A program made the translations under genes and the position numbers. The notes beneath the pieces were generated by a model that worked only from the letters and a program-made list of their open reading frames with translations, had not been told where the DNA came from and searched no databases. From JAUIGE01 sp045106685 (GTDB lineage Bacteria > Bacteroidota > Bacteroidia > J057), in assembly GCA_045106685.1 (NCBI GenBank), contig JBGCFB010000237.1, forward strand, positions 1 to 20,702: a stretch of DNA of 20,702 nucleotides. Reading direction: 5' to 3'. This document shows, piece by piece, positions 1-7,271 of the stretch; the stretch's first letter is position 1; each line of letters starts with the position of its first letter.

Positions 1-1165
1 CACCACCATCATCTGAGCGTAACACTCTGTAGCATGCACCAGGAAAACCAGTAGGAGTTGCTCCTGAACTAGCTGGTGGTTCTTCTTCTATAAGTGCATA
101 TACACGGTTAGCATCAGAGGGGGCAACGGCTATCTCTATTCTTCCGAAATCAAGGTTAATGGGGTCGGGAAGTCCACTCCCTGGCGAAAATAAAGGTTGC
201 CATGTTCCAAATTGCCCATCAGCTGTAGACTTATAAATTCCGTCAGACTCAAAAGCAGCTCCAGCTCCTCCTCCTGGCACCGGCCCAAAGCCCATCGAAA
301 CAAAAATATCTCCATTTTGGGCAATTTCAATATCTGCCGCACGATTCGAAAGCGAACCCATTCCAAGAACTGTAGTACTTCCTGGGTTCATATCCAAGAC
401 AGGGCTCCAATTTATTCCAAAATTAGTCGATCGAAAAAGACCTGCCTCTCGCGTAGAAGCCAATATGGCCCCCGAATTTGTTACTGCAATCTTTTGAATA
501 TGATCGAAACGGCGATCCGTTTGGGTTACCTCAGTAGCCTGAAGATGGCTCCAAGTAGCACCCCCATCTGTTGATCGCCAAATACCTGCTCCTACAATTC
601 CATCAAAAGCAAACCAACCTTCGCCTGTACCTGCATACATCGTACTCGGACTTACAGGGAAATTCATGAGGTCAGGAGGGCCTTCTGCCAAAGCCGATAT
701 AGCAATATTGGGGATACCTTGTGGTACGCCTGTCACGGGATTGGGAGCAGTCCATTGACCTCCTGTAACTTCTTCCCAGACAGGAGTAGGAGCATAGGGA
801 TCGCGGCAAACCCATAAGCCTCCGGCAACGCCACCAATCCAAAGCTGATCAGCTTGGTCTATCAGCATGGCTCTTACTCTTCCGCCTACTCCTTGTGGGC
901 CTTTGGATGCCCAACCACAGGCGAATCCATTATTGACAGGACTCAGAGGTCCGAAAGCATTAGAAGGAGGTTTATTTTATGAATCAAAAGCTCTTTTTAC
1001 TCTCCATCCAGGCGTAACTCCCCGGGCTGGGTCATGCGTTTGCAACATATGGTGAGCCAAATCAGGCTCCATTAGCGTCTGGCTTTTAGTGATGGTCTTG
1101 CGTTGTTCTTGACAACTCAAAACAAGGCAAATAAAAATAATGAAGGAGAGTGTAAGGTATTTCAT
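1..1165 (-). pseudogene. BNR/Asp-box (sortilin/VPS10-like) lipoprotein, interrupted by an in-frame TAA and cut by the window edge
   Basis: The start chosen is ATG at 1165 (a GTG six codons upstream is also in frame). It begins MKYLTLSFIIFICLVLSCQEQ, a lipoprotein signal peptide with a lipobox-like LVLSC. After 62 codons the frame meets TAA at 977-979, but the same frame then stays open to base 2 and continues the same protein type: a PQGVGGRVRAMLID stretch and a WIGGVAGGLWV strand, then Asp-box repeats (IWRSTDGGATW, LFRSTNFGINW, IYKSTADG, and a last one at RSDDGG cut by the edge). These repeats mark the beta-propeller proteins annotated as sortilin, VPS10 or BNR glycosidase-like, which are usually surface or exported in Bacteroidota. 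The lipoprotein leader and the propeller clearly belong to one gene, so the stop is a nonsense mutation, a sequencing or assembly error, or a readthrough site. No enzymatic role can be assigned. The gene lies 95 bp after the sensor kinase stop on the same strand. Confidence 0.75.
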
Positions 1166-1260
1166 AGCTTCGTATAGTTTCACACAATTTACCTATTTAT
1201 TGCTAGAAATTCTAATACTCCAATTTATCCTTAGAATAGTATTATCGAATATATTTCACC

Positions 1261-4200
1261 CTATTTACGATGCATTTCCTCCACCCCAGTCCAACTTTCT
1301 GGAACAGGGTTTTCTACATTGAACTTAGACTTTATGAGGTAATTTTGGGCGGCTTTGTCTTCGGGATAATATGCCAATACGCGCTCAAAAGCGTCTACAG
1401 CAAGACCGAAATCTTGACCAAAGAAGGCTTTAGTGCCTGTTTCGAAATCATGGCGCGTGGCCTCTTTTTTATCAGCAATAACAGGATCATCTCCGTCATA
1501 AAAATCGTAGATATCTACCGGGTGATGTTTCCCTTTTACCAACACCTTCCCTAAGAATCGGAATCGGAACACTTCAGGATTGGTGAGCTTATCGACCGTT
1601 TCATCACTTACGATCAGTGAAGAACTAAAGTACTTCGTGAGGCCTTCCATTCTGGCGGCGGTATTCACGGTATCGGAAACCACCCCTGCCTCCATGCGCA
1701 CAGAGTCTCCAATGATTCCAAGCATAAGTGGGCCATTATGTAGTCCAATACCAATCTTGATCGGCTTACGCCCAAGGCCGGCGCGGTACTCATTATAGTT
1801 GCGCACAGCACGGTGCATCCCTACGCCAGCGGAGATTGCATCCTCTGGATTATTGAGAAATAGCGCCATTACGCCATCACCATAATACTGGTTTACAAAG
1901 CCTCGGTTTTCCTGAATAATAGGGCCTACCCTACCCAGGTAGGCATTCATGAAATTGAAGTTCTCCTGGGGAGTCATCGTTTCTGACAATGTTGTGTAGG
2001 CGCGGATATCAGAGAAAAACACGGTTACGTCTTTTTCTACCTGATCTCCCAGCTTGACATCCAGAATGGTTTCATGACCAAGTGCACGCAAGAATTCGTG
2101 GGGTACGAAGCGTCCATAAGCCGCATTGATCCGCAGAAGCCCAAGGTGGGTTTTAATCCTGGCCAGGATTTCGTCTTTACTAAAGGGTTTCGTCAAATAA
2201 TCATTTGCGCCCATATCCAGCCCTTCCACCAAGTCTGAAACCTGGTTTTTCGCAGTAATCATAATGACAGGAAGCTCTGATGGCAAAAAGCGCTTTCGTA
2301 TCTCGCGACAGACTTCGTAGCCACTCATTTTGGGCATCATAATATCGAGCAGAACGAGGTCAAATTTCCCACCTGCATCGAGAAGCTTGAGCGCTTCCGC
2401 TCCGTTCATCGCCGATACCACCTGATAGCTTTGTAGTGAAAGCTGGTTTTTTAATACTTGCTGATTGATCGGTTCATCATCGACGACGAGGATCCGTATG
2501 GTTCTTCCATTCACCAGGCTCGGCATAACGCTAGGCGTATCCAGCGGCTGTAACTCTACCGATAGTGGCTGCTCGGTTTTCGCTGCGCTTTCTGATTTTT
2601 GGACCGCTTTTGAGACTTGTTCTAAATCTGCAAAGGAAGTAGGTCTCGACTCTCCCGCCGCAATCTCTGAACTCGGAAGTGTAAAGTAGAAATTTGATCC
2701 AACGCCTTCTTCTGACTCCAACCAAATACGGCCACCATGCAAATTCACTAATTGTCGTGTAATGCTGAGGCCGAGTCCGGTTCCGCCATATTGACGGGCA
2801 ACGGAGCCGTCACCTTGTTCAAAGGATTCGAAAATACGGCTTTGTCGGTCGGCTGGGATTCCTGGCCCAGTGTCTGAGACACGTATCTCCAGCATGTCGC
2901 CGTTTGCGATGGCATGAACAGCAACTTCTCCTTCGTCGGTAAACTTGATTCCGTTACCGACGAGGTTATAAAGAATTTGCTGAAGTCGATTTTCGTCTGC
3001 ATTGGCAGCTTGCAGGTCTACAGGAACGGCGTTGACAAGTTCGATGTCTTTGCCTTCTAATAGCGGCTTACTTACTTCCAACACCACGTCCACAAGGGCG
3101 CGTAAATCGACAGGCCTTCTTCGCAGTTCAAGCTCAAAGTTTTTGAGCTTTGAAAAATCGAGGAGATCGTTCACGAGGCTTCCTAGTCGTCTTCCCGAGG
3201 AGACGATCATGCCGAGATCATGCTGCGTTTTTTCTGAAAGTGGCCCGCCTACTCCTGCCTTTAAGGATTCTGCCAAACCGATAATTCCGTTGAGTGGCGT
3301 GCGTAGTTCGTGGGAAGTATTAGCAAGAAATTCGTCTTTTAACTTATCAGCTTCCAGCAACTGGCGATTGAGTGCTTCCTGGCTGCGAAGCTTCGATTTC
3401 TCTGCTGTTTTTATTTTGTACCCAAGTCCTAAACTAAATATCAAAATCTCAACAATTACCGCTCCCAGGTAATACATAAAGGAGTTCTCGATCGTAATAA
3501 AATTGTTGACGATTGCGGTACCAAATGCAAAGATGATAACACAAGTAGAGCCAGCAATAAAGAAGCGAGATAATGCACTATCGGTACGAAATAGACGGAT
3601 AATAAGAATAATAGCTACAATAGCGTCCAATATAATAACACCAAACTCGATTTTATTTACTGCCAATAGATCGAAGTCAAAGAGCAGGATAAATATTTCA
3701 CAACAAAGGATAAAAATCTTTAATAGAATGTAACGAAAAAGCCATTTATCCCATTTAGGAATAACCCGCTTAGTATCAACAAATGACCTTCCAAACTGAA
3801 AATAAAATATGCTTATCAGGCCTAGTGAAACGAACCCAAAAAAGGTGAGGTACTTTGGGTGATTTGAAGGAACTAGCGAAAGTGTTTGGGAAGCATAAAG
3901 GACAAAAATGCCGTTTGAGAGCAAATAGAGGGCATAATAGAGGTGAGCAAATTGTCGGGTAACCACAAACAGGATGAGATTATACAACATGATAATCATC
4001 AAAACTCCTCCAAAAGCCGCAACAATAACATGCTGGCTTTCATCACTAAGCGTTTTCCAATAGGCCATTTCGGTCAGGCGGAAATTCGGAGCAAAACCGG
4101 TGCCGTCGACCTCCCTTATTTTCACCAAAATCAGTGAAGACTCTTGGGGATCCAGCTCAAGGCGAACCTTGTAACTTCGGCCTTCTGTAACATCGCGGTC

Positions 4201-4599
4201 GTCATATGGCACATACTTTCCTGCTTGTCGCAGCAAGAAGGAACCATCAGGCTGTTGAATATAGACATCGGCAAAACCAGGCGCATTTAAATAAAGCATC
4301 CATTCTGAAGCATGCTCTAGCTGACTTTCCACATGAAATGAAAACCAATAGGCATGCCCATTTATATAGTGCTTGTGATCACCAATAGGTTTAAAAACTT
4401 CAGGGTGGTTGATATAGTAATTAGCCTCGGCTTCTGCAGTCGAGTCATACGCATACCAAAGGTGAGTTTCCGGGGATATTTCAATCTGATTTCGGAGCGA
4501 ATCAATAATAACCACAGGGGATTTTTGGCCAAGAGCAGCAACTCCCAGCACCATTATCAAAACAAAGAGAATTTGATATTTAAGCCACCGATTCAGCAT
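1261..4599 (-). CDS. 7TMR-DISM hybrid histidine kinase - receiver - class III nucleotide cyclase
   Basis: This 1112-residue membrane sensor joins phosphorelay and cyclic-nucleotide signalling in one chain. Residues 1-24 are a signal peptide; about 30-180 is a 7TMR-DISMED2-like extracellular domain; about 190-395 holds seven membrane segments. A linker helix (398-422) leads to HisKA (SHELRTP, His430) and HATPase_c with N box (NLVGNGIKFT from 544), G1 (DTGPGIP, 576) and G2 (GGTGLGL, 605). After a low-complexity linker (645-697) comes a receiver domain with Asp707/708, phospho-acceptor Asp752, Thr782 and Lys804. The class III cyclase domain (about 855-1035) has metal-binding Asp864 (FSDIR) and Asp908 (YYGDG) plus Asn979 and Arg983 (VNTAAR). 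The tail (about 1045-1090) is TPR-like. The HisKA-receiver-cyclase order recalls cyanobacterial CyaC. Oddly, Gln904 and Gly972 sit where ATP-selecting Lys and Asp/Thr are expected. The start codon lies inside the upstream dehydrogenase-like gene, suggesting translational coupling. The input signal is unknown. Confidence 0.93.
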   Translation of the reverse strand: MLNRWLKYQILFVLIMVLGVAALGQKSPVVIIDSLRNQIEISPETHLWYAYDSTAEAEANYYINHPEVFKPIGDHKHYINGHAYWFSFHVESQLEHASEWMLYLNAPGFADVYIQQPDGSFLLRQAGKYVPYDDRDVTEGRSYKVRLELDPQESSLILVKIREVDGTGFAPNFRLTEMAYWKTLSDESQHVIVAAFGGVLMIIMLYNLILFVVTRQFAHLYYALYLLSNGIFVLYASQTLSLVPSNHPKYLTFFGFVSLGLISIFYFQFGRSFVDTKRVIPKWDKWLFRYILLKIFILCCEIFILLFDFDLLAVNKIEFGVIILDAIVAIILIIRLFRTDSALSRFFIAGSTCVIIFAFGTAIVNNFITIENSFMYYLGAVIVEILIFSLGLGYKIKTAEKSKLRSQEALNRQLLEADKLKDEFLANTSHELRTPLNGIIGLAESLKAGVGGPLSEKTQHDLGMIVSSGRRLGSLVNDLLDFSKLKNFELELRRRPVDLRALVDVVLEVSKPLLEGKDIELVNAVPVDLQAANADENRLQQILYNLVGNGIKFTDEGEVAVHAIANGDMLEIRVSDTGPGIPADRQSRIFESFEQGDGSVARQYGGTGLGLSITRQLVNLHGGRIWLESEEGVGSNFYFTLPSSEIAAGESRPTSFADLEQVSKAVQKSESAAKTEQPLSVELQPLDTPSVMPSLVNGRTIRILVVDDEPINQQVLKNQLSLQSYQVVSAMNGAEALKLLDAGGKFDLVLLDIMMPKMSGYEVCREIRKRFLPSELPVIMITAKNQVSDLVEGLDMGANDYLTKPFSKDEILARIKTHLGLLRINAAYGRFVPHEFLRALGHETILDVKLGDQVEKDVTVFFSDIRAYTTLSETMTPQENFNFMNAYLGRVGPIIQENRGFVNQYYGDGVMALFLNNPEDAISAGVGMHRAVRNYNEYRAGLGRKPIKIGIGLHNGPLMLGIIGDSVRMEAGVVSDTVNTAARMEGLTKYFSSSLIVSDETVDKLTNPEVFRFRFLGKVLVKGKHHPVDIYDFYDGDDPVIADKKEATRHDFETGTKAFFGQDFGLAVDAFERVLAYYPEDKAAQNYLIKSKFNVENPVPESWTGVEEMHRK

Positions 4600-5263
4600 A
4601 TATTCTTCTTCCCTGACTTAGCAAGCGAGGAGCAATTTTGTATCTGCCATTACCTGTTTCGCTATGCATTTTCTGTAACAGACCAATTACGCGCTCATGT
4701 CCGAAAGAAGCAAGCCATGAAAATGGTCCTCCTGGGTAATTAACTCCCAGAGACATCGCCTGATCAATATCAGCCTCAGTAGCAGTTCCTTCCTGGACCG
4801 TAAATGAGGCCTCATTGATGATCATGCTTAGCAAACGTGGAGTAGCCATTCCTACCCGATCTTGCACTTCGCCAAATTCGATCTCCATATTTCCCAGCAC
4901 TTCTTCTGCATCCTTTTTTGCGTTTTCATTATAAAAGGAAACCTCCCATAATGAACGATTAAGCATCGTAGGCCAGGCATTTATACCAATAAGGGAGCAA
5001 TCAATCTTGCGGCCTATCTTTTGGGCCATTTCTCCAAGGCTGATCATCAAGCCTCCCCCAAACACAACCAAATTGGTGCGATCGGCATAGGCCTTTAGCC
5101 TTTCAGGCTGCTCGTCTAATAAGAAATCAAAAATAGCGGTAGCATCTTGGGGCAATGCATCCTCTGCGCCAAGCCAAACAGCTTTAGGCGATGAGCTTTC
5201 GGCAAATTTTGCATTCCATTCTTCCTGGTGAAATGCGTGACCAAATGCGTAAAGTCCTTCCAT
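4580..5263 (-). CDS. Degenerate 3-hydroxyacyl-CoA dehydrogenase family protein lacking the first half of the NAD domain
   Basis: The 227-residue product aligns by eye with the middle and C-terminal parts of 3-hydroxybutyryl-CoA dehydrogenases. The C-terminal 3HCDH domain (about 138-215) is well kept: ATPRLLSMIINEA with the family Asn (Asn150), an EGTATEADIDQAM helix, GVNYPGGPFSW, and a final GNGRYKIAPRLL. Residues 40-110 look like the second half of the NAD-binding domain. No GxGxxG dinucleotide motif is present. Where the family has GMHFFNP with the catalytic His, this protein reads GINAWP (Asn94); the partner Glu appears kept (Glu107). Normal family members run to about 280-300 residues. 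I infer a non-catalytic or repurposed relative rather than a recent truncation, since no leftover Rossmann sequence is visible upstream. Its stop overlaps the start of the sensor-cyclase gene by 20 nt, so the two probably share a transcript. Confidence 0.8.
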   Translation of the reverse strand: MEGLYAFGHAFHQEEWNAKFAESSSPKAVWLGAEDALPQDATAIFDFLLDEQPERLKAYADRTNLVVFGGGLMISLGEMAQKIGRKIDCSLIGINAWPTMLNRSLWEVSFYNENAKKDAEEVLGNMEIEFGEVQDRVGMATPRLLSMIINEASFTVQEGTATEADIDQAMSLGVNYPGGPFSWLASFGHERVIGLLQKMHSETGNGRYKIAPRLLSQGRRIYAESVA

Positions 5264-5291
5264 GCCATGAAGGTACTTTTTTTTTAATCAT

Positions 5292-5326
5292 GATTGCAGA
5301 TTGGGGAGGAGTGATTCTAAATTTTT
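5292..5326. repeat. Degenerate heptanucleotide array, GATTNNN type
   Basis: Consecutive 7-mers read GATTGCA, GATTGGG, GAGGAGT, GATTCTA, AATTTTT on the plus strand. The same pattern recurs at 20507-20550 and 20647-20690. It lies about 29 bp upstream of the start codon of the minus-strand dehydrogenase-like gene, in the 112-bp gap after the rluE-like gene. Confidence 0.65.
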
Positions 5327-5375
5327 GAATTTAATAAGCGGTCGATTTGCTATCCAAAGCTCTGGGCAAAAGCTA

Positions 5376-6008
5376 CTATAGAATATCCTTTCTTGAACAA
5401 GCTTCCATTTTGCCTGGGGGAAGTGTTCCCAGTTCCAAATCTCCTATTGAAACGCGCATTAAGCGCAAGACAGGAAAGCCAACAGCGGCGCACATTCTGC
5501 GGACTTGGCGATTTTTGCCCTCGTGTAAGGTCAGGCTCATCCATGTAGTAGGAATATTTTTGCGAAAACGAACCGGCGGTGTTCGATCAGGCATATCTGG
5601 AGAAGGTGTGATCATCTCAGCCAAAGCAGGCCTTGAGCGATGAATCTTTCCTTTTATTCGAAAACTAACTCCACGTTGTAATGCCGCTAGCGCTTCGGAA
5701 GTTGGTTCTCCTTCGACCTGCACCCAATATGTTCTTTTATGTGCATGTTTTGGATCAAGCAGTAATTGGTTGACTGTCGGATCATTGGTCAAGACGAGCA
5801 AGCCTTCACTGTCCTTATCCAGCCTACCTACAGGATATACATCTTTAGGCACATCAAAGTGATCCGCCAGGGTGATATGCTCTGGTAGTTCTTTGGTGAA
5901 CTGACTCAAGACTCCGAAGGGTTTGTGGATCTTGTAATAGCGGTAACTGGCTATTGGCTGCTGGCTGCTGGCTATTGGCTTTTCCATATCTCGAAGAGGC
6001 TTGATCAT
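5376..6008 (-). CDS. rluE: RluE/RsuA-type large-subunit pseudouridine synthase with a repeat-derived N-terminus
   Basis: Members of this family isomerise a uridine in rRNA; E. coli RluE acts on 23S rRNA U2457. Seen here: YYKIHKPFGVLSQFT (24-38), catalytic motif GRLDKDSEGLLVLTND with Asp64, KRTYWVQVEG (91-100), and the closing EGKNRQVRRM motif (163-172). The S4 domain found in RsuA and RluB is absent, as in RluE. Relatives usually begin almost directly at RYYKI, but here two possible starts (codon 1 and the Met at codon 8) precede an odd segment, PIASSQQPIAS. That segment is the translation of a heptanucleotide repeat at 5945-5979, so the N-terminus has been extended by, or replaced with, repeat DNA. 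There is no obvious Shine-Dalgarno site, which is normal for Bacteroidota, so the start is uncertain between 6008 and 5987. The exact rRNA target is inferred from family only. Confidence 0.9.
   Translation of the reverse strand: MIKPLRDMEKPIASSQQPIASYRYYKIHKPFGVLSQFTKELPEHITLADHFDVPKDVYPVGRLDKDSEGLLVLTNDPTVNQLLLDPKHAHKRTYWVQVEGEPTSEALAALQRGVSFRIKGKIHRSRPALAEMITPSPDMPDRTPPVRFRKNIPTTWMSLTLHEGKNRQVRRMCAAVGFPVLRLMRVSIGDLELGTLPPGKMEACSRKDIL
5945..5979. repeat. Heptanucleotide array, TNYTGGC type, inside the rluE-like coding sequence
   Basis: Five consecutive 7-mers on the plus strand: AACTGGC, TATTGGC, TGCTGGC, TGCTGGC, TATTGGC. Because 7 and 3 are coprime, translation gives a 7-residue period (PIASSQQ then PIAS). 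The same motif type recurs at 6891-6925. Confidence 0.8.
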
Positions 6009-6030
6009 AATTCACAATCTAAATCTATGG

Positions 6031-6093
6031 GGCCTCCGGCCCATCCCAAAGTAGCGAAAAGGCATGCCTTTTCGCTACGCAGGCCCGAAGGGC
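6031..6093. repeat. Cluster of three hairpins including a perfect 28-bp palindrome
   Basis: At 6051-6078 the arm GTAGCGAAAAGGCA is followed directly by its exact reverse complement, giving 28 bp with no mismatch and no spacer. It is flanked by two smaller hairpins: GGCC-TCC-GGCC at 6031-6041 and GCCC-GAA-GGGC at 6083-6093. The last one touches the esterase stop codon. The cluster fills the gap between two minus-strand genes. There is no T-tract after the palindrome, so it looks more like a REP-type element or processing site than a standard terminator. Confidence 0.8.
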
Positions 6094-6890
6094 TAATATA
6101 GCCATTCAAGGCAAGCCGGCAGGGCTTTGGCCCAGGTTTCTTCGGTGTGCATGCCGCCTTCCATCTCCTCATAATGTAGATGAGTAGTGTCTTTATAGCC
6201 TATTTTTCGAATTTCGCTCATGAGATCCTGAATGTCATCTATCACATCGATGATGCCGTTATTATTGCGGTCCTCGCTTTCTTCAGCAGTTCCAGCAAAA
6301 AACCACATCCGAAGATGTTCATGAAAGGTGCCTGTCTTTACAAGGCGATGCATAATGCGGTCTTCGGCATCACGATATGCGCTATCGACAGGATGAGAAC
6401 GCCACCAAAATGAGCCTGAAAAAATGCCTGCTTTTGAAAAAACATCGGGATAATGCCATGCAAGATCGAAGGCAGAAAGTCCTCCCAGAGAAAATCCACC
6501 GATTCCACGAAGCTCAGCTGAGCCTCCTACAGGATATTGTTTTTCAATCCAGGGCAAAAGTTCTTTTAAAATGAAGAAGCTATACGCTCCAGCCATCGCT
6601 CCTCTTCCTGCATAGTCAGCTGTGGCTGCAACGCCATATTCGTTTACACGGTCCGGGCCTGAGTGGATCGCTACGACGCAAAGCGGTTTGTCATTATTTT
6701 TTGCATTAAAATCACTAACCGTTTCAGCTAATTTCAGCCGGATTCCTTGCTGACCATCATTCATCAAAAGCAACGAAATAGGCTTTTGTAGCGATGCATA
6801 ATCAGTTGGCAGAAAAACATCAATCGTCATAGCTCTACCCAAATAGGCGGAGTCAAACTGGGTGATGCGATGCATGGACTGGACGTTCAT
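6093..6890 (-). CDS. Alpha/beta-hydrolase of the putative esterase (Esterase-D / enterochelin esterase-like) family
   Basis: The 265-residue protein fits PF00756-type serine hydrolases, which cleave ester substrates; the natural substrate cannot be predicted. The nucleophile elbow is GGFSLGG with Ser134; His248 in GGMHTEETW is the likely catalytic His. An early strand (ISLLLMNDGQQ, 38-48) and VVAIHSGPDR (72-81) fit the family core. No signal peptide is seen, so the protein is probably cytoplasmic. Residues 207-218 form a textbook EF-hand/dockerin-like calcium loop: Asp207, Asn209, Asn211, Gly212, Ile214, Asp215, Asp218. This lies where the acid of the catalytic triad is expected. The start codon directly abuts a heptanucleotide array (6891-6925). 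The neighbour downstream is the rluE-like gene, separated by a hairpin cluster that may end or process the transcript. Confidence 0.85.
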   Translation of the reverse strand: MNVQSMHRITQFDSAYLGRAMTIDVFLPTDYASLQKPISLLLMNDGQQGIRLKLAETVSDFNAKNNDKPLCVVAIHSGPDRVNEYGVAATADYAGRGAMAGAYSFFILKELLPWIEKQYPVGGSAELRGIGGFSLGGLSAFDLAWHYPDVFSKAGIFSGSFWWRSHPVDSAYRDAEDRIMHRLVKTGTFHEHLRMWFFAGTAEESEDRNNNGIIDVIDDIQDLMSEIRKIGYKDTTHLHYEEMEGGMHTEETWAKALPACLEWLY

Positions 6891-6925
6891 TACTGGCTGT
6901 TGGCTTTTGACTGCTAGCTACTGGC
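6891..6925. repeat. Heptanucleotide array, TNYTGGC type, abutting the esterase start codon
   Basis: Plus-strand 7-mers read TACTGGC, TGTTGGC, TTTTGAC, TGCTAGC, TACTGGC. The array ends exactly where the minus-strand ATG begins (6890), so it makes up the immediate 5' leader of the esterase mRNA. It is the same motif type as 5945-5979, more degenerate. Confidence 0.75.
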
Positions 6926-6980
6926 TTAAACATATATAAACATGTTCTCACACAATAATTAACATGGTACAATTTTCAAT

Positions 6981-7245
6981 AAAATCGCGAAGCAATTTTG
7001 CTTCACTGCCCAAAGGTAAATCATTGCGCAATAGAGAAAGCTATAGATGCTAAAGCTTTGAGATTTTTTTTACTGCCCGAAGATAAATCAGCGGGCAATA
7101 GTAAAAGGAATAACTGCTAAAGCTTTGAGAATATGTTTGCTTCACTGCGCCGACCAAAGGAAGGCGCGCTTCACTATCGAGACGAAGTCAAGATGCTTCA
7201 TTGCCGAGGCTCTTCATTGTCCGAGCGCAGCGAGGACTCTTCAAT
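6981..7245. repeat. Cluster of leader-plus-hairpin repeats (one short, two long, four short units)
   Basis: Occupies most of the 381-bp gap between the divergent esterase and T9SS cargo genes. It starts with AAAATCGC-GAA-GCAATTTT (6981-6999, one mismatch). Leaders GCTTCACT then start at 7000, 7139 and 7168, GCTTCATT at 7195, TCTTCATT at 7211, and a terminal TCTTCAAT at 7238. Hairpins after the leaders differ in sequence: GCGCC/GGCGC at 7147-7167; ATCgaGAC-GAA-GTCaaGAT at 7176-7194; GCC-GA-GGC at 7203-7210; GTCC-GA-GC-GCA-GC-GA-GGAC at 7219-7237. Two long units (TGCCC at 7007 and 7074, then GCTAAAGC-TTTGAG) match the 74-bp repeats at 10511-10874. Unit lengths for the short type are 29, 27, 16 and 27 bp. 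Confidence 0.8.
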
Positions 7246-7271
7246 AAAAAATCCTAATTTCGACACCGAAT

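Noticed and set aside
197..574. Plus-strand open frame of 125 codons over the BNR gene
   Set aside because: It is antisense to a frame with clear Asp-box motifs, and its translation has low complexity and no recognisable domain.
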